From positions 1 through 15,560 of the forward strand of contig DATJYF010000036.1 in the NCBI GenBank assembly GCA_035499715.1: 15,560 nt of DNA, in the 5' to 3' direction. Origin of the DNA: DASRHD01 sp035499715. Its GTDB lineage: Bacteria > Verrucomicrobiota > Verrucomicrobiia > Opitutales > Opitutaceae. Of this stretch, positions 1 to 8,086 are shown piece after piece. Below the pieces are notes generated by a model. That model worked only from the letters and a program-made list of their open reading frames with translations, made no database searches and had not been told where the DNA came from. The translations under genes were made by a program, and so were the position numbers. Numbering within the stretch: position 1 is the stretch's first letter; every line of letters begins with the position of its first letter.

Positions 1-72
1 CGGCTGAAACCGTTCGGGCGGAAGGTTCTTCAGGGGGCGGCGTTTCTTTCGATTTTCAGGTTCCACAGGCAT
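1..72 (-). CDS. ftsH: N-terminus of a probable FtsH protease (partial, runs off left edge)
   Basis: Only the first 24 codons are present. Read on the minus strand from the ATG at 72-70 they give a basic, proline-rich start (MPVEPENRKKRRP, then LKNLPPERFQP) with no stop before the window edge. A short basic, LKNLPPE-like cytoplasmic tail before the first membrane helix is what I would expect of FtsH, the membrane-anchored AAA+ zinc protease, in this group, and ftsH very often follows tilS in bacteria. The gene begins 44 bases after the tilS stop on the same strand. The frame is also open upstream to a TTG at 120-118, so the start could be earlier. No AAA or protease motif is inside the window, so the name rests on context and the tail only. 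Confidence 0.45.
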   Translation of the reverse strand, partial: MPVEPENRKKRRPLKNLPPERFQP

Positions 73-116
73 AGAGTTCGACTTGTACAACAAATTGAAG
101 GTTCCCGGCGAAGAAG

Positions 117-1193
117 TCAATTAACCCGCCGTGCCTTTTTATCGGTCAATTTGCAGTTATCCTGAAGCGATTTTGGGGTGCGATAGCTCAGCCGGCCCCG
201 GTGGATGACGGCAAAACCGCGCGCGCCCAGGCTGTGGCGCGTGGATTGGCCGCGCTGCACCGCCGCGAGCAGCGCCTCGAAGCCCGGCCGTGAGAGCGCG
301 CCGGCGCCGCGCTGGGCGAGCAGCCAGCGATGCAAGGCCCGCCGGACCAGGGCGCGCGGCTTGCCCGCCAGCCGGCGGACGTCGAGCGTGCGTTTGCCGG
401 CGAACGGCTGCAGCTCGTCCAGCCACGCCTCCAGGGCCGCGTCGTCGTCAGCCAGCAGCTCGCGGGTCAGCGCCGCGCCCGCCAGCGCGTCGCGTTCCGG
501 CGCGGCCGCGCGCCATGCCGGCAGCACTTTCCGGCGGATGCGGTTGCGGAAAAAATCGTCGCCGGCGTTGCTCGCGTCCTCGCACCAGGGCGCCCCCGCC
601 GCGAGCAGCGCCGCCGTGACTTCGCTTTTTTTCAGTGTGAGCAACGGACGCAGGCGCACCTGCCCGCCCGGCAGCGCCTGCACCGGCCGCGGCGCGCCCA
701 GTCCGCCGGCGCCGCTGCCGCGGGCGAGGCGCATGAGGAGCGTCTCCGCGATGTCATCCATCTGATGTCCGAGCCAGAGGGCGCGGCACCGCGCGGCGCT
801 CAGCTCCCGGAGAAAAAATTCCATCCGCGCGGCGCGCGCCTCGGCCTCGCTCGCGCCGCGCCGTGCCCGCCGCCAGGCGCCGGCGCGGAATTTCACGCCG
901 AGGACGGCGCAGACGGTCCGGCAGAATTTTTCGTCGGCATCGGCCGCCGGCCCGCGCAGTTTGTGGTTGAAATGCAGCGCCCGCAGGCGGCCGCGCCTTT
1001 CCGGCCAGTGCGCCCAGAGCAGGAGCAAAAGCGCGAGCGAATCGGGGCCGCCGGAAAACGCCACGGCCGACGGCCCGCGCGCCGCGCGCGATTCGGTCCA
1101 CGCCAGCACCGCCGGGTGCAGGTGGTCGCGGGGAATGAGCGCCGCGAGTTTCGCCGCGCAAGCCGGCCAGGACACTGTTTTTTCCTTTGTCAT
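117..1193 (-). CDS. tilS: tRNA(Ile)-lysidine synthetase TilS
   Basis: 358 residues. TilS uses ATP to attach lysine to C34 of tRNA-Ile(CAU), changing its decoding from AUG to AUA; the enzyme is cytoplasmic. The N-terminal PP-loop ATP pyrophosphatase motif SGGPDS is at residues 47-52, followed by HFNHKLRG (about 74-81), LGHQMDDIAET (141-151), RPLL (182-185) and the DASN...RNRIR segment (207-220), all characteristic of TilS. The length matches the shorter bacterial forms with a reduced C-terminal region. The ATG at 1193 is chosen because the sequence matches the family from WPACAAKLAALIP onward; this ATG lies inside the left arm of a palindrome (1188-1270), so the first few residues come from the repeat. 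It follows serS with 91 bases between and precedes a probable ftsH. Confidence 0.95.
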   Translation of the reverse strand: MTKEKTVSWPACAAKLAALIPRDHLHPAVLAWTESRAARGPSAVAFSGGPDSLALLLLLWAHWPERRGRLRALHFNHKLRGPAADADEKFCRTVCAVLGVKFRAGAWRRARRGASEAEARAARMEFFLRELSAARCRALWLGHQMDDIAETLLMRLARGSGAGGLGAPRPVQALPGGQVRLRPLLTLKKSEVTAALLAAGAPWCEDASNAGDDFFRNRIRRKVLPAWRAAAPERDALAGAALTRELLADDDAALEAWLDELQPFAGKRTLDVRRLAGKPRALVRRALHRWLLAQRGAGALSRPGFEALLAAVQRGQSTRHSLGARGFAVIHRGRLSYRTPKSLQDNCKLTDKKARRVN

Positions 1194-1270
1194 TCTGAGC
1201 GAGGCGAAGAATCCAGTTGGATTCTGTATTTCCGAGCAGCGTTGGATTCTTCGCCTCGCTCAGAATGACA
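1188..1270. repeat. Palindromic repeat with perfect 28-bp arms between serS and tilS
   Basis: Bases 1188-1215 and 1243-1270 are exact reverse complements over 28 bases (core CATTCTGAGCGAGGCGAAGA on the left), separated by a 27-base spacer. In the spacer TGGATTCT occurs again at 1218-1225, which can pair with AGAATCCA at 1208-1215 in a tight alternative hairpin. From established experience this sequence type (translated shadows such as LSEAKNP and RLAQND) is a short non-coding repeat seen dispersed through many bacterial genomes. In the minus-strand transcript the hairpin would lie between serS and tilS, and it covers the tilS start codon. No T-tract follows on either strand, so it is not a classical intrinsic terminator. 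Confidence 0.9.
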
Positions 1271-1284
1271 GAATTGTTCAATCG

Positions 1285-2556
1285 CTAATCAAAGCTCAAA
1301 AATTCCTTCCCGAAAAACGGCGTGAGCGCCGCCGGGATTTTCACGCGGCCGTCCGCCTGCAGGTTGTTCTCCAGCAGCGCGGCGAGCACGCGCGGCACGG
1401 CCAGGCCGGAGCCGTTGAGCGTGTGCACGAGCTCGGGCTTGCCGCCGTCCTTCGGCCGGTAGCGGATTTGCGCGCGGCGGGCCTGGAACGATTCGAAATT
1501 CGAGCAGCTCGACACTTCCAGCCAGCGCTGCTGGCCGGCCGACCAGACCTCGAGGTCGTATTTCTTCGACTGGGCGAAGCCGAGGTCGCCGCCGCACATC
1601 AGCAGCACGCGGTACGGGAGGCCGAGTTTTTGCAGCAGCCGTTCGGCGTCGCCACGGAGCTTTTCCAGCTCGTCGTAGCTCGCCGCGGGATGGACCCACT
1701 TGAGCAGCTCGACCTTGTCGAACTGGTGCAGGCGGTTGAGGCCGCGCACGTCCTTGCCGTAGCTGCCGGCCTCGCGGCGGAAGCACGGCGTGTAGGCGCA
1801 ACGATAGACCGGCAGCGATTCCTCCGGCAGGATCTCGTCGCGGAAAAAATTCGTCAGCGGCACCTCGGCCGTCGGCACGGCGTAGAAGCCGTCGACCGGC
1901 GATTCGTACATCTGGCCCTCCTTGTCCGGCAACTGGCCGGTGGCGGTGGCGCTCGCGGCGTTGACGAAGATGGGCGGGTTGACCTCGACGTAGCCGGCCG
2001 CGGCGTCCTCGGCCAGAAAGAAGTTGAGCAGCGCGCGCACGAGCCGGGCGGCGTCGCCGACGTAGAACGGAAAACCGGCGCCGGTGACCTTCGCGCCGCG
2101 CACGAAATCGAAGAGCCGGTCGAAGCCGGGAATCTCCCAGTGCGGCCGGGCGTGTGGCGAGACCACCTTCACGTCGCCGTGGGTGGCATGCACGACATTG
2201 TCGGCCGGGCCGGCGCCTTCCGGCACGCTGGCGTGCGGCAGGTTCGGCAGCGTGAGCATGGCGGCGCGATGTTTTTCCTCCAGCTCGCGCAGCTGCGCCT
2301 CGCGCTCCTTGACCTGGGCCGACAGTGTTTTCATCTCCGCCACCTTGGCCTGAAACTCCGCCGAGCCCTTGGGCAGCGCGGCCATCGCGGTGTTGGCGGA
2401 TTTCTGCTTGCCGCGCAGCGACTCGACTTCGGCGAGCTGAGCGCGCCATTGCGCGTCGACGGCCAGGACCGCGTCGAGATCGGCCTCGAGATGCTTTTTT
2501 TTGATCGCCGCACGCACGAGGTCGGGCGATTCGCGAAGGAGCTTGGGATCGAGCAT
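1285..2556 (-). CDS. serS: Serine--tRNA ligase
   Basis: 423 residues, full family length. This class II aminoacyl-tRNA synthetase charges tRNA-Ser (and tRNA-Sec where present) with serine in the cytoplasm. Residues 1 to about 100 form the long helical coiled-coil arm that contacts the tRNA, rich in K, E, A and Q. The catalytic domain follows: TAEVPL at 229-234, motif 2 FRREAGSYGKD at 259-269, SSCSNFESFQARR at about 349-361, and motif 3 GSGLAVPRVLAALLEN at 382-397. The ATG at 2556 gives the standard MLDPKLLRE-type start; no Shine-Dalgarno precedes it (CCGATTCCC before ATG). The gene starts 11 bases after the stop of the upstream GT9 gene, suggesting co-transcription. Confidence 0.97.
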   Translation of the reverse strand: MLDPKLLRESPDLVRAAIKKKHLEADLDAVLAVDAQWRAQLAEVESLRGKQKSANTAMAALPKGSAEFQAKVAEMKTLSAQVKEREAQLRELEEKHRAAMLTLPNLPHASVPEGAGPADNVVHATHGDVKVVSPHARPHWEIPGFDRLFDFVRGAKVTGAGFPFYVGDAARLVRALLNFFLAEDAAAGYVEVNPPIFVNAASATATGQLPDKEGQMYESPVDGFYAVPTAEVPLTNFFRDEILPEESLPVYRCAYTPCFRREAGSYGKDVRGLNRLHQFDKVELLKWVHPAASYDELEKLRGDAERLLQKLGLPYRVLLMCGGDLGFAQSKKYDLEVWSAGQQRWLEVSSCSNFESFQARRAQIRYRPKDGGKPELVHTLNGSGLAVPRVLAALLENNLQADGRVKIPAALTPFFGKEFLSFD

Positions 2557-2567
2557 GGGAATCGGGA

Positions 2568-3551
2568 TTAGCCGAGCGGCAGGCGGCGCACAACCCTCGA
2601 CCGCACGGTGTCAATGCGCTGAAAACGCGCAAAAACCTCCTTGGCCGCGAGCAATTTCAGGTCGCCGACCGGCGCCTGCACGACGTGGTTGGTCGGGGCG
2701 GTCAGCGGATACGGGCCGAAGCGGCGCGGGTCGGTCGGGCCGAAGATGCCGAGTGTGCGGATGCCGAGCGCGGCGGCGAGGTGCATCGGGCCGCTGTCGT
2801 TGGAGATGACCCAGTCGGCGCGCTGGACGAGCGCAGGGAGCGAAACCAGGCTGGTGTTGCCGGTGAGGTTGAGGAATTGCGCCGGCGGAAAGGCGTCCTT
2901 GTCGGGCATGTAGTTGTTGCCCGCCCACACGACCTTGCGGCCGGTGCCGTCGCGGATCAGCATGTCGGTCAGCTCCTTGAACCCGCCCCAGCGCTTCTCC
3001 GGCCGGCGGCTGTCGGGAAACATGACGATGGATTTGGCGCCGCTGCGGCCGTCGACAAAGCTCAGGTTCAGGTTTTCCGGCGTGCGGAAGCGCAGCGGGC
3101 CGCGCAGCTCCGGCTGCGCCTCGAGAATGGGGCAGAATTGCAGCAGCACTTCCAGCGCATGGACGTGCCGCCCGGCGGGTGGCAGCGGCGCGAGCTGCTT
3201 GTAGAAAATCCACGCGCCTTCGCGCGCATCGCTCCGGCCGACCTTCTTGTCCGCCCGCGTCCGCGACATCATCAGGCCGGTGCGCATCAGCCCCTGGAAA
3301 TCGAAGGCATAGTCGAATTTCGTCTGCCGCACCTCGCGCATGAGCGCGAGAAACCCGCGCATGCCCTCGTCGCGCCGGAAAACGTAGGTTTGCTCCACCG
3401 CCTCGCAGGCGCGCACAATCGGCGCGAAAATGTCGCGCACGATCCACGAGATCCGCAGGTCCGGCCGCTGCGCCTTGAGCGAAACGGCCACCTGCAGCCC
3501 GTGGACGATGTCGCCGAGCGACGAGGGTTTGATGATGAGCAATTGGATCAT
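2568..3551 (-). CDS. Glycosyltransferase family 9 (heptosyltransferase I-like)
   Basis: 327 residues. GT9 enzymes move heptose or a related sugar from an ADP-activated donor onto lipid A-Kdo or the LPS inner core at the inner face of the cytoplasmic membrane. The start IIKPSSLGDIVHGLQV (6-21) matches the WaaC/RfaC-type N-terminal acceptor loop. DFQGLMRTGL (84-93), FPDSRRPEKRWGGFKEL (178-194) and SNDSGPMHLAAALG (250-263) are the conserved GT9 elements, and the last is the nucleotide-sugar binding loop. The frame is open far upstream, but only as antisense of the divergent gene; the ATG at 3551 places the family start at residue 1. It heads the GT9-serS-tilS run. The sugar donor cannot be settled from sequence: WaaC, WaaF and other GT9 members look alike. 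Confidence 0.88.
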   Translation of the reverse strand: MIQLLIIKPSSLGDIVHGLQVAVSLKAQRPDLRISWIVRDIFAPIVRACEAVEQTYVFRRDEGMRGFLALMREVRQTKFDYAFDFQGLMRTGLMMSRTRADKKVGRSDAREGAWIFYKQLAPLPPAGRHVHALEVLLQFCPILEAQPELRGPLRFRTPENLNLSFVDGRSGAKSIVMFPDSRRPEKRWGGFKELTDMLIRDGTGRKVVWAGNNYMPDKDAFPPAQFLNLTGNTSLVSLPALVQRADWVISNDSGPMHLAAALGIRTLGIFGPTDPRRFGPYPLTAPTNHVVQAPVGDLKLLAAKEVFARFQRIDTVRSRVVRRLPLG

Positions 3552-3647
3552 GCAATCGCGCGCGGTGACGCAGAATCTGCTTTCCGCCGCCGGAGCACAT
3601 CGTTTGATAAAGTTTCCCCGGCCAACGCAAATGTTTATCCAGCTCCC
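3552..3647. promoter_or_regulatory. Divergent promoter region between the two GT9 genes
   Basis: Ninety-six bases separate the divergent starts, locally richer in A+T than the flanking genes. On the plus strand TTGATA (3604-3609), a 17-base spacer and GCAAAT (3627-3632) make a weak sigma-70-like pair; it would start transcription only about ten bases before the GTG at 3648. The -10 match is poor (three of six), so this is tentative. I see no clear pair for the minus-strand gene. A six-codon ATG frame at 3631-3651 overlaps the GTG start and is probably chance. Confidence 0.25.
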
Positions 3648-5555
3648 GTGATTAAATTTTTCCTGAAAACCCTCGGCTGGCTGCTGGCCCGCGCACCGGA
3701 ACCCTTGCTGCGTCCGCTCGCCGCCGCCGCGGGCGACGGGATTTTTTTCGGTCTGCCTCGCCGCCGCCGGGTCGTGCTGAGCAACCTGGCCCACGCCTTT
3801 CCCGACCGCGATCCGGTCTGGACGCGGCGCATCGGCCGGGAAAGCTGCCGGCGGCTGGTGGAAACCGCCCTGCTCTCGCTGGCCTCGCCGTTTTTGAGCG
3901 ACACGCGCATCCGGCAAATCTGCCGGCCGGCTCCCAGTGTCGAAGCCTGGTTGCGGGACCAGGACGCGCGGCCGCATCCCACGCTGATTGCCACCATGCA
4001 CTGCGCGTATTGGGAGACCGAGACCTGGCTCGCCCCCATTTATGCGCCTCTCCCGCTGCCCGAAATCGGCGTCGTTTTTCGTCCGCTCGACAATCCCGCC
4101 GCCGATGCGCTCATCAAGTCCACGCGTGAACGCCACGGCATGCGGCTGCTTTCGCGCAAGGCGGGTTTTGCCGAGGCCCTGAAAATCCTGCGGCGGTGCG
4201 GTGTCATCGCCGTGCTCTTCGATCAAAACGCCGGACTGCAAGGCGCGCTCACGACACTCTTCGGCCGCGTTTGCGCGACGACCGAGCTGCCCGGCCTGCT
4301 CGCGGAAAAACTCGGCGCGGAGGTGCGGCCCTTCCTGACCCGGCGGCTCGGCTTCTGGCGCGTGGAGCATCACACCGAGGTCCTCGCGCATGACGGCACC
4401 ACTGCCGGCGTGACGATTGCGCTTAACCGCTGGCTCGAGTCGGCGCTGGCCCACGACGACAACCTCTGCGCCTCCTGGCTCTGGGCGCACGACCGCTGGC
4501 GGCACCAGGACATCCCGGAAAAACGCCTCCGCCTGGAGTCGAAGCGCGACCTCCTCCCCGCCGACCTGGCCGCGCGCGGGATCACCACTCTCCCGCGGCG
4601 CACCCGCATCTTTGTCCGGCTGCCCAACTGGCTCGGCGACGCCGTCATGGCCCTGCCCCTGCTTCGCGCGCTGCGCGCCTCGCGGCCGGATGCCGAACTC
4701 ACGCTCATCGGCCGGGCGGCGTTCGCGCCACTGATTGAAAAATCCGGCGTGGCCGACCGGTTCGAACCGCTGCCGCCGCGCGGCCCCGGCTATTTCGCGC
4801 ATTTCTGGTGGTGGCGCGCGCGCTTCCCCGACTCGTACCTGCTCTTCACCAATTCACTGCGCGGCGACCTGGAAGCCTGGCTCACCCGCTGTCCGCAGCG
4901 CTTCGGCATCGTGCGGCGGGGCAAGTGGCGCCCGCTTCTCACCCGCGGCTACCGCCTTCCGCCGGACTTTGACGAAAAACAAAACCATCAATTTGTTCTT
5001 TGGGAGAATTACCTCCGCGCTTTCGGCCTGGCTGTCTCGCCGGACCGCACGCCGCTTCAATCCGCAATCCAAAATCCAAAATCCAAAACCCGCATTGGCC
5101 TCATTGTCGGCTCGGAAAATGCGCCAGAAAAACGCTGGCCGGTCGCGCACTGGCGCGCCCTCATCGCCGCCCTGCCGCAGGCGTGGTTTGTGATTTTCGG
5201 CACCGGCGGCGATGCGCCCATCGCCGCCGCGGTGGCGGAAGGCCTCGGGCCCCGGGTCGAAAATCTCGCCGGCCGCACCGACCTGCCCGCCTTCGCGGGG
5301 CAACTCGCCGCCTGCAGCCTGCTCGTGACCAACGACACCGGCGGCATGCACCTCGCCAACGCCCTCGGCGTCCCGCTCATCGCCCTCTTCGGCCCGACCA
5401 ATCCCGTCCGCACCGGCCCGGTTTTCGCCGCGCCCTTCCGGATTCTCCAGCCCAGCGGCTGTCCGCCGACCGGCGGCGCCGCGCTCGCCAGCCTCGCTCC
5501 CGAAACGGTCATCGCCGCGGTGCAACAGCAGCTCGACCACCGGTTGCATGGTTGA
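3648..5555 (+). CDS. Fusion of LpxL/HtrB-like lipid A acyltransferase and GT9 glycosyltransferase
   Basis: 635 residues in one uninterrupted frame. Residues 1 to about 300 are a lysophospholipid/lipid A acyltransferase domain: LSNLAHAFPD (44-53), the catalytic HX4E pair H118/E123 in TMHCAYWETE, FRPLDNP (144-150), FDQNAG (191-196) and the late WLWAHDRWR (278-286). Such enzymes add a secondary acyl chain to lipid A at the inner membrane. Residues from about 319 to the end are GT9: FVRLPNWLGDAVMALPLLRAL (322-342, acceptor side), SENAPEKRWPVAHWRAL (489-505) and TNDTGGMHLANALG (561-574, donor binding), typical of WaaF-like heptosyltransferases. The GTG at 3648 fits the acyltransferase N-terminus (IKFFLKTLGWLLAR); no better start exists. 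A 7-base tandem repeat is lodged in frame at residues 474-480. It runs divergently from another GT9 gene. Both domains keep their key residues, so a bifunctional enzyme is likely, but that is inference. Confidence 0.88.
   Translation: MIKFFLKTLGWLLARAPEPLLRPLAAAAGDGIFFGLPRRRRVVLSNLAHAFPDRDPVWTRRIGRESCRRLVETALLSLASPFLSDTRIRQICRPAPSVEAWLRDQDARPHPTLIATMHCAYWETETWLAPIYAPLPLPEIGVVFRPLDNPAADALIKSTRERHGMRLLSRKAGFAEALKILRRCGVIAVLFDQNAGLQGALTTLFGRVCATTELPGLLAEKLGAEVRPFLTRRLGFWRVEHHTEVLAHDGTTAGVTIALNRWLESALAHDDNLCASWLWAHDRWRHQDIPEKRLRLESKRDLLPADLAARGITTLPRRTRIFVRLPNWLGDAVMALPLLRALRASRPDAELTLIGRAAFAPLIEKSGVADRFEPLPPRGPGYFAHFWWWRARFPDSYLLFTNSLRGDLEAWLTRCPQRFGIVRRGKWRPLLTRGYRLPPDFDEKQNHQFVLWENYLRAFGLAVSPDRTPLQSAIQNPKSKTRIGLIVGSENAPEKRWPVAHWRALIAALPQAWFVIFGTGGDAPIAAAVAEGLGPRVENLAGRTDLPAFAGQLAACSLLVTNDTGGMHLANALGVPLIALFGPTNPVRTGPVFAAPFRILQPSGCPPTGGAALASLAPETVIAAVQQQLDHRLHG
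5067..5087. repeat. Tandem repeat, three copies of ATCCAAA, inside the GT9 domain
   Basis: Three exact head-to-tail copies of the heptamer ATCCAAA occupy 5067-5073, 5074-5080 and 5081-5087, preceded by CAATCCGCA (5058-5066). They are strikingly A-rich beside G+C-rich coding DNA. They are read through in frame as SAIQNPKSK. Sequences of this AATCCAAAATCC type are familiar as intergenic dispersed repeats in several bacterial groups; that link is from memory, not a search. Confidence 0.85.
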
Positions 5556-5642
5556 AGATTGGACGAAACCCGAATGATTTACTTGTTTTCACCACCGCGC
5601 TTATCCGTGAAATCCACGGTCAGCCGCCGACTCTGATTCCCC
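5556..5642 (+). promoter_or_regulatory. Leader of the oppDF pair with a small inverted repeat
   Basis: Eighty-seven bases, less G+C-rich than the genes around it. It holds CCGTG (5605-5609) and CACGG (5615-5619), a 5-bp inverted repeat around AAATC. The wording TTATCCGTGAAATCCACGG resembles another class of short dispersed repeat seen in verrucomicrobial-type genomes. I see no convincing -35/-10 pair and no terminator for the preceding gene, so oppDF may be transcribed partly by read-through. Confidence 0.3.
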
Positions 5643-6617
5643 ATGCCGCTGCTCGCCGTCACCGACCTCCGCACCTATTTCCACACGCGCAACGGCGTCA
5701 CCCGCGCGGTCGACGGCATCAGCTTCAGCCTCGAGCGCGGCGAGACGCTCGGCATCGTCGGCGAATCCGGCTCCGGCAAATCAGTCGCCTGCTACTCGCT
5801 CATGGGCCTCGTGCCGCAGCCGCCCGGCCGGATCGAAAGCGGCCGCGCGGTCTTCGACGGCATCGATCTCCTGCACTGCACGCCGCGGGAGGCCCGCGCC
5901 ATCCGCGGCAAGCGCATCGCCATGATTTTCCAGGACCCGATGACGTCGCTCAATCCGTACACGCGCATCTCCAGCCAGTTGATCGAGCCGCTCCTGATTC
6001 ACGAAAAAGCCTCCAAAAAGGCCGCGCTCAAGCGGGCCCAGGCCATGCTCGAGGCCGTCGGCATCAACGACGCCGCGCGCCGCATCCATCACTATCCGCA
6101 CGAGTTTTCCGGCGGGATGCGGCAGCGGGTGATGATCGCGATGGCGCTCATCGCCCGGCCCGAACTGCTCATCGCCGACGAGCCCACCACCGCGCTCGAC
6201 GTCACGGTCGAGGCGCAGATTCTCGAGCTGATCAAAAAATTCCAGCGCGAGTCCGGCATGGCGGTGATTTTCATTTCGCACAATCTCGGCGTGGTCTCCG
6301 GCCTGTGCGACCGCGTGCAGGTCATGTATGCCGGCCGCATCGTCGAGACCGCCGGCGTGCGCCCGATTTTCTACCAGCCGAAGCATCCCTACACCCGGGC
6401 GCTGCAGCGCTCCATCCCCTCCCTGCAGCCGAAGGGCGCCGAACTTTTCACCATTCCCGGCCTGCCGCCCGATCTGTCCAAGCCCATCGCCGGCTGCGCC
6501 TTCGCCCCGCGCTGCGAATTCGCCGCGGCCCGCTGCCGCGCCGAAGACCCGCCGCTCCGCGAGGTCCAGCCCGGACACGCCCAGGCCTGCCTGCGCGTGC
6601 AAGCGAAGGAAATTTAA
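5643..6617 (+). CDS. oppD: Oligopeptide/dipeptide ABC transporter ATP-binding protein OppD/DppD
   Basis: 324 residues. One of two ATPases that power peptide import through a permease pair in the inner membrane. Walker A GESGSGKS (40-47), Q-loop FQDPMTSLNP (96-105), ABC signature FSGGMRQR (155-162), Walker B LLIADE (175-180) and switch histidine H213 are all intact. The C-terminal oligopeptide-transporter extension is present (HPYTRAL at 248-254; IAGCAFAPRC at 282-291), with four cysteines at 285, 291, 298 and 316. These match the pattern reported to bind an iron-sulfur cluster in some Opp/Dpp ATPases. oppF follows after six bases. No permease or binding-protein gene is in the window, so the substrate (peptides, nickel or another small solute) is unproven. 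Confidence 0.92.
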   Translation: MPLLAVTDLRTYFHTRNGVTRAVDGISFSLERGETLGIVGESGSGKSVACYSLMGLVPQPPGRIESGRAVFDGIDLLHCTPREARAIRGKRIAMIFQDPMTSLNPYTRISSQLIEPLLIHEKASKKAALKRAQAMLEAVGINDAARRIHHYPHEFSGGMRQRVMIAMALIARPELLIADEPTTALDVTVEAQILELIKKFQRESGMAVIFISHNLGVVSGLCDRVQVMYAGRIVETAGVRPIFYQPKHPYTRALQRSIPSLQPKGAELFTIPGLPPDLSKPIAGCAFAPRCEFAAARCRAEDPPLREVQPGHAQACLRVQAKEI

Positions 6618-6623
6618 AAGGCC

Positions 6624-7624
<1,001 letters not shown>

Positions 7625-7628
<4 letters not shown>

Positions 7629-8086
7629 CGCGGAAATCCGGTTTGCCGCAGCGCCTCGTAGCAGGCGATGCCGGCGGCGGTGCTGAGGTTGAGCGAACGC
7701 AGGTTCGGATTGGCGTGCGGAATGGTCACGCGCGACTCGCGCAGCTCCTCGTGCAGCCAGGCGGGCGCACCCTCACCTTCGTTGCCGAAAACCAGCCCGT
7801 CGCCGTCCGCGAAGCGCGCCTCCCAGAACAGCGTTTGCGCCTTCGTGGTGAAAAGCCAGAGCCGGCCCGGCCCGGCGGCGCTGGCGCGGAATGCGACCCA
7901 GTCCGGATGCTCATGCACATCAAGTGACTTCCAATAATCCATGCCCGCGCGCCGCAAGTGCCGGTCGGTAATTTTAAAACCCAGCGGATGGATGAGATGG
8001 AGACGGGACGTGGTCAGCGCGCAAAGACGGCCGACATTGCCAGTATTTTGCGGAATCTGCGGCGCGAAAAGCACAAGGTGCAACAT
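7625..8086 (-). CDS. trmL: tRNA (cytidine/uridine-34-2'-O)-methyltransferase TrmL
   Basis: 153 residues, the normal size for TrmL (formerly YibK/CspR). This SPOUT-fold enzyme, with a trefoil knot that binds S-adenosylmethionine, methylates the ribose of the wobble base in tRNA-Leu isoacceptors. Visible motifs are FAPQIPQNTGNVGR (7-20), RRAGMDYW (45-52), the SAM-binding GNEGEGAP (101-108) and RSLNLSTAAGIACYEALRQ (130-148), which forms the knot. The ATG at 8086 gives the canonical MLHLVLFAPQIPQN start. It is convergent with oppF and divergent from the response regulator, so it is a single-gene unit with its promoter in the A+T-richer 8087-8228 gap. Confidence 0.93.

Noticed and set aside
1188..1270. 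The palindrome as an intrinsic terminator of serS or as a mobile element encoding a peptide
   Set aside because: No T-tract follows the stem on either strand, and the LSEAKN/RLAQND-like frames are the usual spurious translations of this repeat.
961..2571. A 536-residue plus-strand frame across serS, and similarly long antisense frames over the oppDF pair (5781-7502) and lpdA (12216-13706)
   Set aside because: They are shadow frames of G+C-rich genes: compositionally biased (R, A, H, G), no recognisable motif, and each lies opposite a gene with complete family motifs.
3631..3651. Six-codon ATG frame ending over the GTG start of the fusion gene, as a leader peptide
   Set aside because: It has no codon pattern, ribosome site or attenuator-like hairpin; such a frame is easily expected by chance.
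3552..4802. Possible N-terminal extension of the minus-strand GT9 gene up to 4802
   Set aside because: The frame is open but is antisense to the acyltransferase domain and lacks any family signal; the GT9 fold begins exactly at the ATG at 3551.
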